DNA from: Streptomyces sp. XM83C
GTDB lineage: Bacteria; Actinomycetota; Actinomycetes; Streptomycetales; Streptomycetaceae
Assembly (NCBI RefSeq): GCF_023072675.1
Contig: NZ_JALLGL010000030.1
Span: forward strand, 1 to 35,529
Reading direction: 5' to 3'
DNA: 35,529 nucleotides
The notes beneath the pieces were generated by a model. The model made no database searches. It was not told the DNA's origin and worked only from the letters and a program-made list of their open reading frames with translations. Positions within the stretch are counted from its first letter, which is position 1, and each line of letters begins with the position of its first letter. Made by a program: the position numbers and the translations under genes. Positions 24,592 to 32,738 of the stretch are shown in pieces.

Positions 24592-24864
24592 CCGGCGGGG
24601 CTGCCTCTGCTGCGGCAGTGGCGGTGTCCTCTCGCCTCGTCCGCGCTCGCGCCCACCTCTCGTTCTTGTCCGCCCTCGGCGGGGCCGGCCGGCAGCGGGT
24701 ACGACACGTGGCACGCTGTCAGGACGGCGGCATCCGGTGCTCCCCGTGAGCCCGGCAGGTGGGCGGGCGACCGCCCCGTGAGGCGGGACGGCCGAGGTGT
24801 TCACCGGGCGTCGCGACCGGCGCGAGCGACGGTGGCTCCCTCGAGCGGGCCCACCGGGACGGCG
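24592..24864. other. Interval without a recognisable gene
   Basis: I see only short frames without a ribosome site or family likeness. A weak inverted repeat (CTGCC near 24602 / GGCAG near 24615) just after the TROVE stop might serve as terminator. Confidence 0.3.
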
Positions 24865-25029
24865 GTGACGATCGGACGCGCCGAGATCATCCTCATGGGT
24901 GTCGAGGAGGGGTGCGTCGTCCGCGGTCCGGCGGAGGTCGGCGCGCTGCGGTAGGGCAAGCTGCGATCGCAGGCCGTGAACGGCGTGGAGTCTGCGCGGC
25001 TCATCGAACGGCTGGTGGCAGAGACGTGA
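24865..25029 (+). pseudogene. Decayed DUF5753 (XRE regulator) C-terminus
   Basis: The frame reads VTIGRAEIILMGVEEGCVVR, a TAG stop after ...EVGALR, then GKLRSQAVNGVESARLIERL and VAET with a stop. The last part resembles the typical end of DUF5753 domains (an R-x-x-A-L-x-x-x-E-S-x-x-L-I-E-R-L pattern), which belong to Streptomyces XRE regulators. The HTH and most of the sensor domain are missing, and an in-frame stop interrupts the rest. Its position just before a DUF397 gene is the standard arrangement of these pairs, which supports the reading. Confidence 0.5.
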
Positions 25030-25031
25030 GC

Positions 25032-25322
25032 ATGGGGCAGGTGGCCGACCACCTGGACGGGCTGCACCGGTTCAGGAGCAGCTACAGCTTCTCGGGCGGC
25101 GGCGACTGTGTGGAGGTCGCCGCCGGTGTCGATTCTGTTTTCGTACGGGACTCCAAGGCCGGCGGCGACGGTCCGGTGCTACGGGTCGGCCGGGGCGGGT
25201 GGGCCGCGTTCCTGGCGCACGCGGCCGAGTGGCGCGGGAACACGGCCCGGAGTCGGGCGGTCAGGTGGCCCGCGCCGACGCCTCCACATGGGCCCGGAAG
25301 GTGCGGGGCGGGCGGCCTGTGA
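25032..25322 (+). CDS. DUF397-domain protein
   Basis: The 96-residue product begins MGQVADHLDG. The DUF397 core is clear: FRSSYSFSGGGDCVEVAAG, VFVRDSKAGGDGPVLRVG and WAAFLA. Such small proteins are normally encoded directly after an XRE-DUF5753 regulator and act as its partner or antitoxin-like modulator. Here that regulator is decayed, so this gene is probably an orphan. The C-terminal tail after the domain (about 25 residues) is not typical, and the gene overlaps the convergent NmrA-like gene by 62 bp. The true 3' end may therefore reflect loss of an earlier stop. Confidence 0.7.
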   Translation: MGQVADHLDGLHRFRSSYSFSGGGDCVEVAAGVDSVFVRDSKAGGDGPVLRVGRGGWAAFLAHAAEWRGNTARSRAVRWPAPTPPHGPGRCGAGGL

Positions 25323-26109
25323 GGCGGTGGACGGTGTCCGTGACGCGGTCCTCCGCCCCTGCGGCGATCTCGCGGTCCAGGGCGGCCAGGATCGCGGCGA
25401 ACTCCTCCGGCATCTGGGCCGCCCAGTGGTCGCGCATGTCCTCGCAGGACAGGCGGCGGTGGGTCACGGCGCGGCCGGTGACCTCGGTGATGGTCGCCGC
25501 GATGTCGTCGTAGCCGAGCGCCTCGGGGCCGGTGAGGATCAGGTCGGTGTCGGGTGACCGGGGGTCGGTCAGGGCGTGGAGGGCGACGGCCGCGATGTCG
25601 TCGGCGTCGACGAAGGCGACCCTGCCGTCGCCGGTCGCGGACCGGATGACGCCCTCGTCGCGGATGCTGCGGGCGTGGGTGTGGTCGCCGGTGAAGTTCT
25701 GCATGAACCAGGACGGGCGCAGTACCGCCCACTCGTCGAACAGGTCGGGCAGTTCCTGGTGGACCGCCCCGACCGCGGGTCCGCCGGCGGGGACGGCGGA
25801 GGAACTCAGCAGTACGGCACGGCGGATGCCCGCCTCGCGGGCGCGGCGCAGGAACGGCAGCATGACGGCCCCGGGGTCGGGGTCGCCGACGGGCGGGACC
25901 AGGTAGACGGCGTCGGCGCCGTGCAGGGCGGGCGCGTGGGTCGCGGGGTCGTACCAGTCGAACGTGACCGGTTCGGCGCCGGCGACCGGGGCGGCCCGCC
26001 GGCTCGCCGCTCTGACGTGATGTCCGGCGTTCGTGAGGCGGGCGGCCGTGCGGCGGCCGGTGGTGCCCGTGGCGCCGGTGACGAGGACGGTGGTGCCGGT
26101 GGCGGTCAT
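25261..26109 (-). CDS. NmrA-like NAD(P)-binding oxidoreductase
   Basis: The 282-residue protein begins MTATGTTVLVTGATGTTGRR, a Rossmann dinucleotide-binding motif GATGTTG at residues 11-17. ADAVYLVPPVGDPDPG and AVLLSSSAVPAGGPA follow the atypical SDR/NmrA pattern. WAVLRPSWFMQNF and FVDADDIAAVALHAL are characteristic of the family. The Tyr-x3-Lys pair of classical SDRs is absent, as is usual for NmrA-like proteins. Its start overlaps the upstream SnoaL-like gene by 4 bp (ATGA), so the two form an operon under the divergent TetR regulator. The substrate is unknown. Confidence 0.85.
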   Translation of the reverse strand: MTATGTTVLVTGATGTTGRRTAARLTNAGHHVRAASRRAAPVAGAEPVTFDWYDPATHAPALHGADAVYLVPPVGDPDPGAVMLPFLRRAREAGIRRAVLLSSSAVPAGGPAVGAVHQELPDLFDEWAVLRPSWFMQNFTGDHTHARSIRDEGVIRSATGDGRVAFVDADDIAAVALHALTDPRSPDTDLILTGPEALGYDDIAATITEVTGRAVTHRRLSCEDMRDHWAAQMPEEFAAILAALDREIAAGAEDRVTDTVHRLTGRPPRTFRAHVEASARAT

Positions 26110-26561
26110 CGCGCGCTCCCCGTGAAGTCGGCGCCGGGGGCCTGGACGGCGAGGGGGTTCCAGTAGTCGCGGTAGGAGGCGATACGGCCGCCTCGTACCG
26201 TCACGACGACGATGTACGTCATGTCGAACGGGGCGCCCGTCTGCACCAGCCGCCCCACGCCGCGCGTCTCGGCGACGACGGTGTGCGGGTCGTCGGTGCG
26301 GTGTATGTGCAGGTCGGGGAAGTCGTGCAGGTCGAAGTGGTCGGGGTGGTGCCGCATGTAGGCGGCGACGGCCTCCTTGCCCTCCAGGCGGCGGGGCCAG
26401 CCGTCGGGCGCGAAGGGGAACTCCGCGACACCGTCCTCGGCCCAGAGGTCCACCCACGCGGGGATGTCCTTGGCGAGCAGCAGGCGCAGGCTGCGGCGGA
26501 AGAGGTCCTCCGGGGAATCCGGGGAGGCCGTGAAGGCCGGCTGTGAAGTCTGTGCGGGCAC
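26106..26561 (-). CDS. SnoaL-like / NTF2-fold protein
   Basis: From GTG 26561 the product has 151 residues. AGGAG lies 7 nt before this codon, so I prefer it to the in-frame ATG at 26579, which sits at the ribosome site itself. The sequence fits the SnoaL-like NTF2 fold: LFRRSLRLLLAKDIPAWVDL, WAEDGVAEFPFAPDGWPRRL, GKEAVAAYMRHHPD and GGRIASYRDYWNPL. Members include polyketide cyclases, ketosteroid-isomerase-like enzymes and many of unknown function. It is cotranscribed with the NmrA-like gene. Confidence 0.82.
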   Translation of the reverse strand: MPAQTSQPAFTASPDSPEDLFRRSLRLLLAKDIPAWVDLWAEDGVAEFPFAPDGWPRRLEGKEAVAAYMRHHPDHFDLHDFPDLHIHRTDDPHTVVAETRGVGRLVQTGAPFDMTYIVVVTVRGGRIASYRDYWNPLAVQAPGADFTGSAR

Positions 26562-26569
26562 AGGCACAC

Positions 26570-26640
26570 TCCTGTACATATAATCGGACCCGTGGTCCGT
26601 TTTCGACGATACGGACCAGGGGTCCACTTGGCAAATGAGG
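26570..26640. promoter_or_regulatory. Divergent promoter with two palindromic operators
   Basis: Two related palindromes lie between the SnoaL-like gene and the TetR gene: CGGACC-CGT-GGTCCG (26585-26599) and GGACC-AGG-GGTCC (26613-26625), centres 27 bp apart. A perfect TATAAT (26579-26584) flanks the first. Such paired palindromes are typical TetR-family operators, so autoregulation and control of the divergent operon are inferred. Confidence 0.75.
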
Positions 26641-26647
26641 GAGCAGC

Positions 26648-27235
26648 ATGCCGGAACACAGGTCCCGCAGGGACGCCGTCCGCAACCGGGAGGCCGTGCT
26701 CGCCGCCGCGGACGCCCTCTTCTCCCGCAGGGAGCGCCCCGAGGACGTCACGATGGCGGACGTGGCGGCGGCGGCCGGCGTCGGCAAGGGCACGCTCTTC
26801 CGTGCCTTCGGCGACCGGGCGGGCCTGCTCCGCGCCCTGTACGAGGCGCGGCTCGTGCCGTTCCGGGAGGCCGTGGAGTCCGGGCCGCGGCCGCTGGGGC
26901 CCGGGACGGCACCCCGGGAGCGGGTGCTCGCCCTGCTCGACGCGGTGCTGTGCTTCAAACTCGACAACCGGCCGCTCGCGCTCGCCCTGGAGGAGAACGG
27001 CAACGGCAGCCCCTACCGGGCCGAGCACTACGCCTGGTGGCACGGGCTGCTGCGCGCCGTACTGGAGGAGATGCCGGGCCTGGCCGAGCCCGGCTTCACC
27101 GCGCACGCCCTGCTGGCCGCGACACGCGCCGACCTCGTCGAGCATCTTGCGGGACAGGAGGGCCTGCCGAGGGAGCGACTGCGGGCTCAGCTCGCGGAGT
27201 TCACCACGCGGGTCATCTCCTCCGCCCCGCGCTGA
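26648..27235 (+). CDS. TetR-family transcriptional regulator
   Basis: The 195-residue protein starts at ATG 26648, preceded by a GAGGGAGCAGC-type ribosome site. The HTH is VTMADVAAAAGVGKGTLFRA (about 34-53) followed by FGDRAGLLRALYEARL, a standard TetR DNA-binding domain. The C-terminal helices (AVLCFKLDNRPLALALEENG and onward) would bind an unknown ligand. It is divergent from the SnoaL-NmrA operon with two palindromes between them, so it is most likely their repressor. The 3' end is convergent with the beta-lactamase gene, 30 bp away. Confidence 0.92.
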   Translation: MPEHRSRRDAVRNREAVLAAADALFSRRERPEDVTMADVAAAAGVGKGTLFRAFGDRAGLLRALYEARLVPFREAVESGPRPLGPGTAPRERVLALLDAVLCFKLDNRPLALALEENGNGSPYRAEHYAWWHGLLRAVLEEMPGLAEPGFTAHALLAATRADLVEHLAGQEGLPRERLRAQLAEFTTRVISSAPR

Positions 27236-27265
27236 CGCCGGGACGGGTACGGCGGCCCGGTCGGC

Positions 27266-28234
27266 TCACTCGCCCGGTGCCAGGACCCGCGCCAGCAGGC
27301 GGGCCGTCTCCGCGATCAGGGCGTTGTCCACCGGGGCGTCGGGCGCCGGCTTGGACGTCAGGACGGTGAGGACGAGCGGTGTGCCCTTCGTCGTCCAGGC
27401 GATGCCCACGTCGTGGGCGTTGGCGTAGGCGCCCGTGCCGGTCTTGTCGGCGACGGTCCAGCCTTGCGGCAGGCCCGCGCGGAAGCGCTCGCCGCTCGTG
27501 GTGTTGCCCTTCAGCCAGGTCACCAGCTGCTCGCGGGCCGCCGAGGGCAGCGCGTCGCCCAGCGTCACGCGGGCGTAGCTGCGGCCGAGCGCGGCCGGGG
27601 TGGTGGTGTCGCGCGGGTCGCCCGGCACGGCCGTGTTCAGGTCGGTCTCCCAGCGGTCCAGGCGGGTCACCCGGTCGCCGATCGACCGCAGGAACGCCGT
27701 CAGCCCCGCGGGGCCGCCGATCTGACGGAGGAGCAGGTTGCCCGCGGTGTTGTCGCTGTACTGGATCGCCGCCGCGCACACATCGCCGGCCTTCATGCCG
27801 GTGCCGACGTGCTGCTCGGTGCGCGGGGAGTTGGGCAGCAGGTCGGCGGGAGGGTAGGCGATCACCCGGTCGAGGGGCACGCAGTGCGCGTGGTCGCGCA
27901 GTACGGCCGCCGCGGCGAGCGTCTTGAACGTGGAGCACATCGCGTACGGCTCGTCGGCGCGGTGGGCGACGTACTGCCCGGTGCGGGTGTTGACGGCGTA
28001 CACGCCGAGCCGTGCGCCGTAACGCTCCTCCAGGTCGCTCAGCCTGCCCTCCGCGTCGCGCAGCCGGGCGCCGGGGCGGGCCGCCCGGGCACTGCTCGTG
28101 GTCAGCAGCGGGGTGAGCGCGGCGGCCGAGACGACAGCGCCGGCCTTCAGCAGGTGCCGTCGCGGCGGGGTGAGGGGGCGGGTCGGGGTGGTGAGCGTGG
28201 GTCCGGTCGCGGAGGTGCTCATGGGGCTGGTCAT
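27266..28234 (-). CDS. bla: Class A beta-lactamase, Tat-exported
   Basis: This serine hydrolase inactivates beta-lactams outside the cell. The 322-residue precursor has all class A motifs: S101-T-F-K104 (SxxK), S160-D-N162, the omega-loop glutamate E196 in RWETDLN, and K264-T-G266. The N-terminus has a twin-arginine motif in PPRRHLLKAGA (RR at 25-26), a hydrophobic stretch and an A-R-A-like cleavage site near 51, indicating Tat export. The ATG at 28234 was chosen because GGGAG lies 9 nt upstream; longer in-frame versions would bury the signal. It is divergent from a LysR gene and followed by no operon partner. Confidence 0.95.
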   Translation of the reverse strand: MTSPMSTSATGPTLTTPTRPLTPPRRHLLKAGAVVSAAALTPLLTTSSARAARPGARLRDAEGRLSDLEERYGARLGVYAVNTRTGQYVAHRADEPYAMCSTFKTLAAAAVLRDHAHCVPLDRVIAYPPADLLPNSPRTEQHVGTGMKAGDVCAAAIQYSDNTAGNLLLRQIGGPAGLTAFLRSIGDRVTRLDRWETDLNTAVPGDPRDTTTPAALGRSYARVTLGDALPSAAREQLVTWLKGNTTSGERFRAGLPQGWTVADKTGTGAYANAHDVGIAWTTKGTPLVLTVLTSKPAPDAPVDNALIAETARLLARVLAPGE

Positions 28235-28379
28235 GGCGTGGAACTCCCGTGGTCCGTCAGTCGCGTGAACGGTGGTGCCTCGGCCGGCCGGGCTCGACGT
28301 GATCAGCGAACCAGGAGGACGCCTGCCATGTCCAAGAGGAAACCTTGCACCTCCCATAACGCATTGATATGAATCGACG
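28235..28379. promoter_or_regulatory. bla / LysR divergent control region
   Basis: TTGCAC (28345-28350), 17 bp, TATGAA (28368-28373) ends 6 nt before the GTG at 28380, a plausible leaderless promoter for the LysR gene. CAAG-AGGAAAC-CTTG (28333-28347) is a dyad of the size bound by LysR proteins and overlaps the -35. The bla promoter on the other strand was not located. Confidence 0.5.
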
Positions 28380-29336
28380 GTGGATCTGCTGGCGCATCTG
28401 GAGGCCTACGTCGCCGCCGTCGAGGAGGAGAGCTTCTCCCGTGCGGCCGACCGGCTCGGCATCGCCCAGCCGCTGCTGAGCCGCCGCGTCAAGACGCTGG
28501 AGGAGCATTTCGGCGGGCTGCTCTTCGACCGGTCGCGCCGTCAGGTGACGACGACCGGGCTCGGCCTGCACCTGCTGCCGTACGCCCGGGACGTACTGGA
28601 GAGCGCCCGGCGGCTGCGGGGCGCCGCGCAGGCATCGCGACGGTCGGCGGTCCGCACGGTCGGTGTGCCCGCCGACTGCGATCCGGCGGCCCTCGCCCGC
28701 GTCCTGCGCGTGGGCGCCGAGCGCGGTACCCCGCTCGCCGTACGCGAACTGCCGCCCGAGACACGGGCGTCAGGGCTCACGGACGGGACGTTGCAGTACG
28801 CGCTGCTGCGGACGCCGCCCGAGGGCGCCGCGCTGCGGGTGCCGCTCGGCCTCGCCCCGGCGCCGGAAGACCGCTCGGGCGAGCGGCCCGTCCACCTGGA
28901 GGATCTGCGGCCCCGGCGTGGTCGCGGCACGCCCGCTCCGGCGCTGCCCGTGCTGGTGCTGACGGAGGATCAGGGGCCGCAGCCGTCGGACAGGTTGCGG
29001 CGGGCGGTGGCGCGCGCCGGGCTGCCGGAGACCCTGGTACGGCCCGCCGTGTCGACGGCCGCCGCGCTCGCCGAGGCCCTCGCCGGCACGGCCGTACTGC
29101 TGTGCGCCGAACCCTTCGCGCGCCGGAACGGCGCCTCCTGGGCGCCTCTCGCGGACGTGTCGCTGCACCGCGGCCACACCCTGCGCGCGGCGCGGCACGG
29201 GCAGCGCCCCGGGCGCGCCCCCGGCTGGCTGGCGTCGGCGCTGGGCGCCGCTGTCGGGGCCGTACCGGACGGGGTGGCGGCGTCACCGGAAGGGGACGGC
29301 CGGGAACTGCGGACGCGGCTGGCGGCCCGCGGATGA
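28380..29336 (+). CDS. blaA: LysR-family regulator of beta-lactamase (BlaA-like)
   Basis: The 318-residue protein starts at GTG 28380. The winged HTH is clear in residues 1-65: AYVAAVEEESFSRAADRLGI, AQPLLSRRVKTLEEHFGG, LLFDRSRRQVTTTGLG. The effector domain is Ala/Pro-rich and less conserved. It is divergent from bla and its stop overlaps the next start by 4 bp. In Streptomyces cacaoi a LysR protein (BlaA) with a partner (BlaB) activates a class A beta-lactamase gene; the gene order and partner type here match that system. Confidence 0.85.
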   Translation: MDLLAHLEAYVAAVEEESFSRAADRLGIAQPLLSRRVKTLEEHFGGLLFDRSRRQVTTTGLGLHLLPYARDVLESARRLRGAAQASRRSAVRTVGVPADCDPAALARVLRVGAERGTPLAVRELPPETRASGLTDGTLQYALLRTPPEGAALRVPLGLAPAPEDRSGERPVHLEDLRPRRGRGTPAPALPVLVLTEDQGPQPSDRLRRAVARAGLPETLVRPAVSTAAALAEALAGTAVLLCAEPFARRNGASWAPLADVSLHRGHTLRAARHGQRPGRAPGWLASALGAAVGAVPDGVAASPEGDGRELRTRLAARG

Positions 29337-30547
29337 GCGCGCGGCACGGGCTGCCCGGACGGCCGGACGACAACCCCCGCAGCCCAGTACACGGACAGCC
29401 GCACGACAACCCCCGCAGCCCAGTACACGGACAGCCGGACGACAACCCCCGCAGCCCAGTTCCCGGACAGCCGCACGACAACCCCCGCAGCCCAGTACAC
29501 GGACGGCCGCACGACAACCCCCGCAGCCCAGTACACGGACAGCCGGACGACAACCCCCGCAGGCCAGTTCCCGGACAGCCGCACGACAACCCCCGCAGCC
29601 CAGTACACGGACGGCCGGGCGACCAACTTCGCGGGCCGGTGCGCTTCGCCGGGACCGGATTCCTGCGTGAGGTGGCCGAGGCGATCGCCGCCGACTGGGC
29701 CGAGGCCGGGGTGCGCGGCTCCTTCCTCGCCGGCAACCTCGACACCGGCGAGCGGCTCGGCTTCGACGCGGACGAGCCGGTGCCGCTCGCCTCGGTCGTC
29801 AAGGTGCCGCTCGCCCTGGTCGTCCTCGACCGTGTCGCCGCCGGCGAGATCGACCCGGCGCTGCCGGTACGGGTGGATCCGGCCACCGGCAGCGTCGGGA
29901 CGACGGGACTGTCCGCGTTCCGCCACCCGGCGACCGTGGCCGTCGGCGATCTGCTGCTGATGGCCCTCACCGTCAGCGACAACGCCGCCGCCGACGCCCT
30001 GTTCGGCCTCGTCCCGCCCGACGAGGTCGACGCGCGGCTGCGTGCGTGGGGGTGCGGCGACATCCGGGTACGGCATCGGGTGCAGCGTATGTACGACTGC
30101 GCGGCAGGCGTTGCCGGCAACGACTTCACGCTCGCCCTCGAACTCGCCGTGAACGACGAGCGGACCGGCCGGCACACCATCGAGACACTGGACCCGGCGC
30201 ACGCCAACACCGGTACGGCCGCCGCCCTCGTCGACCTGCTGGAACGCGTGTGGCAGGACACGATCGCCCGGCCCGGGGCCGCCGCCGAGCTGCGCCGGCT
30301 GATGGGGCTGCAACTGTTCACGCAGCGCCTCGGCGGCGACCTGCGCGCCGACACGCTCCGGTTCAGCGGAAAGACGGGGACCTTCCTGCATCTGCGGCAC
30401 GACATCGGCGTGGTGGAGGCCGAGTCCGGCGACCGGGTCGCCCTGGCCGCCCTCACCCGCTCCGACCGGCGCGCCCGGCAGGCCCCGGACATCGACCTCG
30501 CGATCGCGGCGGCGGGACGGAGGGCGTTCGAGGCGCTGCGGGGGTGA
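29333..30547 (+). CDS. blaB: BlaB-like serine hydrolase with N-terminal repeat tail
   Basis: The 404-residue protein begins MSARHGLPGR at an ATG overlapping the LysR stop (ATGA). Residues 9-104 are eight 12-residue repeats. The remainder is a penicillin-interacting serine hydrolase with S154-V-V-K157, S215-D-N217 and K347-T-G349 in GKTGTF. No signal peptide is visible, so it is probably cytoplasmic. It corresponds to S. cacaoi BlaB, which resembles a beta-lactamase but serves as a regulatory factor with BlaA. I infer a sensing role rather than drug hydrolysis. The repeat tail is odd and could be strain-specific. Confidence 0.82.
   Translation: MSARHGLPGRPDDNPRSPVHGQPHDNPRSPVHGQPDDNPRSPVPGQPHDNPRSPVHGRPHDNPRSPVHGQPDDNPRRPVPGQPHDNPRSPVHGRPGDQLRGPVRFAGTGFLREVAEAIAADWAEAGVRGSFLAGNLDTGERLGFDADEPVPLASVVKVPLALVVLDRVAAGEIDPALPVRVDPATGSVGTTGLSAFRHPATVAVGDLLLMALTVSDNAAADALFGLVPPDEVDARLRAWGCGDIRVRHRVQRMYDCAAGVAGNDFTLALELAVNDERTGRHTIETLDPAHANTGTAAALVDLLERVWQDTIARPGAAAELRRLMGLQLFTQRLGGDLRADTLRFSGKTGTFLHLRHDIGVVEAESGDRVALAALTRSDRRARQAPDIDLAIAAAGRRAFEALRG
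29357..29644 (+). repeat. 36-bp tandem repeat, eight units, within blaB
   Basis: Eight in-frame 36-bp units encode GQPHDNPRSPVH-type dodecapeptides; the last is degenerate (GRPGDQLRGPVR). Variation is mainly H/D at position 4 and H/P at position 12, and the units are otherwise almost identical in DNA. This indicates recent expansion. Confidence 0.93.
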
Positions 30548-30551
30548 GAGG

Positions 30552-30579
30552 GACGGCCGGCGCGGGGGTGCCGGCCGTC
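30552..30579. terminator. Hairpin between convergent blaB and response regulator genes
   Basis: A perfect 10-bp stem, GACGGCCGGC (30552-30561) with GCCGGCCGTC (30570-30579), has an 8-nt loop. It begins 5 bp after the blaB stop. No U-tract follows, as is usual in Streptomyces. Confidence 0.7.
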
Positions 30580-30687
30580 GGCCGTACGCCCGTTCGGACG
30601 CCGCCCCACGGGCAGCAGCCGTCGGCGCGGGCCCGCGGCCGACCGCCCTTCGGACACCGCTCTCGGGAGCGGCGGCCGTCGGGCCCC

Positions 30688-31401
30688 TCAGAAGCCGCCC
30701 TGGCGGCACCGGTCGTCGTCACCGGGGTCCCGGCCGCCCCCTCCCCCCGCCCTCGTCCAGTCGTCCTCCGCCCAGCCGTCCTCCCGGACCCGGGCGGCCA
30801 GGTCGATCTTCGTGTAGGCGGGGCGGCCCAGTCGCTGGTACTTCTCCTTGACGCGGTCCAGGTAGTACTTGGCGGTGTGCGGGCTGACCCCGGCGCGCCG
30901 GGCCGTGGCCTTGAGGGTGAGCCCGGAGGCGTACTCCAGCAGCACCTGGCGTTCCTTCGGCGACAGTCTGGGCCGCGCCGGATCGTCGTCGTGCGCCCAG
31001 GCGAAGGCCAGCTCGGGCGAGTGCGCCGTGCATCCCGCGGCGACGTCCCGGACAGCCGTGACCAGCGCGGACAGATCGTGGTCCTTGGTCAGATAGCCGT
31101 CCGCGCCCGCCGCGATCGCGCCGACGATACGGCGGCGGTCCGCGACGGTGCTGATGACCAGCACCCGTGCGCCGGTGGCCCGTACGCGCCGGATGTTCTC
31201 GGGCGGGCTCGACCCGTCGGCGAGCAGCAGGTCCAGCAGCACCACATCGCAGGGCGCCCGCCCGCTGCCGCCGGCCGGGTCGAGAAGGGCGTCGACGGTG
31301 CAGGCGGTGGCGGTGAGACGCACGTCCGGTACGTCCTCCAGCCACGCCCGCAGACCGTCCAGCAGCATGCGGTCGTCGTCGACCACGGCCACGGTGATCA
31401 C
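30688..31401 (-). CDS. NarL/LuxR-family response regulator
   Basis: The 237-residue protein starts MITVAVVDDDRMLLDGLRAW. The receiver domain has the acidic pair D-D-D near 8-10, the phosphoacceptor in CDVVLLDLLLADG and K-D-H after GYLT. The LuxR HTH is RLSPKERQVLLEYASGLTLK followed by ATARRAGVSPHTAKYYLDRV. GTG 31401 was chosen because it overlaps the kinase stop by 4 bp (GTGA) and has GAGG 8 nt upstream; an in-frame GTG at 31425 is less likely. It is cotranscribed with the kinase upstream. Targets are unknown. Confidence 0.9.
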   Translation of the reverse strand: MITVAVVDDDRMLLDGLRAWLEDVPDVRLTATACTVDALLDPAGGSGRAPCDVVLLDLLLADGSSPPENIRRVRATGARVLVISTVADRRRIVGAIAAGADGYLTKDHDLSALVTAVRDVAAGCTAHSPELAFAWAHDDDPARPRLSPKERQVLLEYASGLTLKATARRAGVSPHTAKYYLDRVKEKYQRLGRPAYTKIDLAARVREDGWAEDDWTRAGGGGGRDPGDDDRCRQGGF

Positions 31402-32582
31402 GCCGGCCACCTCAGCACCACGCACGTGCCCTCGCCGGGCGCGCTGTCGATCTCGGCCGCGCCGCCCGCCTCCTCCATACGGGCGACGACCGACGACCGC
31501 AGGCCGATGCCCTTCCCTGCCGTGCGCGGGTCGAAGCCGATCCCTCGGTCGGCCACGGTCACCACGACGCCCCCGCGCCGCCCCTCCTTCCCGCCGGCAC
31601 CTTGGCCCTCGTCGTCCGTCTCACCGTCGCCGAGCCCGGTGACGGTCACGTACGCCTGCCCCGTACCGGCGTGCCGCAGCACGTTGTTCAGCGCCTCCGT
31701 GACCGCGCTGCCGAGGGCCTCGGCTACCGGGCCCGGGATGTCCGGCACCGCGCCGTACTGGGCCTTCACCCGCAGCCCCAGGCATTCCACGGACCGCACG
31801 GCCCGCTCCACGGCCTCCGTCACGGCGGGCGCCGCGTCGCCCTCGGCCTGCTGCTGCACCAGCCGCCGCAGATAGGCGGCCTCCCGAGCGCACCGCTCCC
31901 TGACGGCCTCCGCGCCGGGGTCGGCGCGCCCGGTGGCGATGGCGGTGAGGGTGGCCAGGACCGTGTCGTGCAGGGCGCGGTGGTGCGCCATGCGTTCGGC
32001 GTACCGGGCCCGTTCGGCCTCGGCGGCGATGGCCTGCTCGGTGGCCGCGTCCAGCGCGGTGCCCTGCCGACGCAGGTACCACCAGAAGACGCGGGCCAGT
32101 ACGGCGGACGACACCACCGCGTTGAGGTGGCCGGCGGTCACGGCGACGTCCGCGCCGGCCACCCAGTAGCCGCCGGTGTGCGTGACGAGCAGCGCGCTGA
32201 CGCACCCGGCGACGGCGGTGCGTCCCCGGTACGCGACCGCGCAGACCGCGCTCGCCGACCCGCCGAGCAGCATCGCCCAGGCGATCATGGAGGGGCGGTC
32301 GGCACCGCCCGCGTACACGACGTACGGCAGGACGCAACCGATCAGTACGAGATCGATCAGCGGTGGCCAGAAAGTGAACCAGTGCCGTGCCCGTGCCGTG
32401 AGGAACACGGCCGTGCTCGATCCGAGTGCGACGGCGAACCCCGCCCAGGACAGCACCAGTCCCCGCTGGTGCTGAGCCACGGCGACGGCCCCCACCACCA
32501 GGTGGCTGGCCCGGTACAGACCGGTGGCCAGCATCATGAACGACCGCGCCCGCTGGAGCCCCGAGCCCGGTCCGGCGTGCAT
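31398..32582 (-). CDS. Two-component sensor histidine kinase (HisKA_3 type)
   Basis: From ATG 32582 the product has 394 residues. The N-terminal half has several membrane segments (ASHLVVGAVAVAQ, LVLSWAGFAVALG, PLIDLVLIGCVLPYVVYAG, SALLVTHTGG). A dimerisation helix, MAHHRALHDTVLATLTAI, holds the probable phospho-histidine in H-D-T. The ATPase has the N box EALNNVLRHAG and the G boxes DRGIGFDP and KGIGLRSSV. It lacks an obvious extracellular sensor loop, so the membrane part may itself sense. The start is uncertain: GTG 32591 is an alternative. It pairs with the response regulator by a 4-bp overlap. Confidence 0.88.
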   Translation of the reverse strand: MHAGPGSGLQRARSFMMLATGLYRASHLVVGAVAVAQHQRGLVLSWAGFAVALGSSTAVFLTARARHWFTFWPPLIDLVLIGCVLPYVVYAGGADRPSMIAWAMLLGGSASAVCAVAYRGRTAVAGCVSALLVTHTGGYWVAGADVAVTAGHLNAVVSSAVLARVFWWYLRRQGTALDAATEQAIAAEAERARYAERMAHHRALHDTVLATLTAIATGRADPGAEAVRERCAREAAYLRRLVQQQAEGDAAPAVTEAVERAVRSVECLGLRVKAQYGAVPDIPGPVAEALGSAVTEALNNVLRHAGTGQAYVTVTGLGDGETDDEGQGAGGKEGRRGGVVVTVADRGIGFDPRTAGKGIGLRSSVVARMEEAGGAAEIDSAPGEGTCVVLRWPA

Positions 32583-32738
32583 CTCTCCCACGCCCGCGCA
32601 ACCCCCCTGAACCGGCGGTACCACCGGGCCCCCGTCGCCCCGTAGTTTCGGGGCGACCCGGTACCGATCACGACGTGACATCAGATCATCACGCGCGTCG
32701 CTCACGCCGGTCTTTATCCGGACGAAGAAGGAGGACAT

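Noticed and set aside
21589..24804. 1071-codon minus-strand frame
   Set aside because: Antisense shadow across the WD40 region and the TROVE gene, with no family likeness.
22563..25031. Possible Y RNA near the TROVE gene
   Set aside because: No tRNA-like T-arm with a matching stem could be recognised by eye on either strand; a covariance search would be needed.
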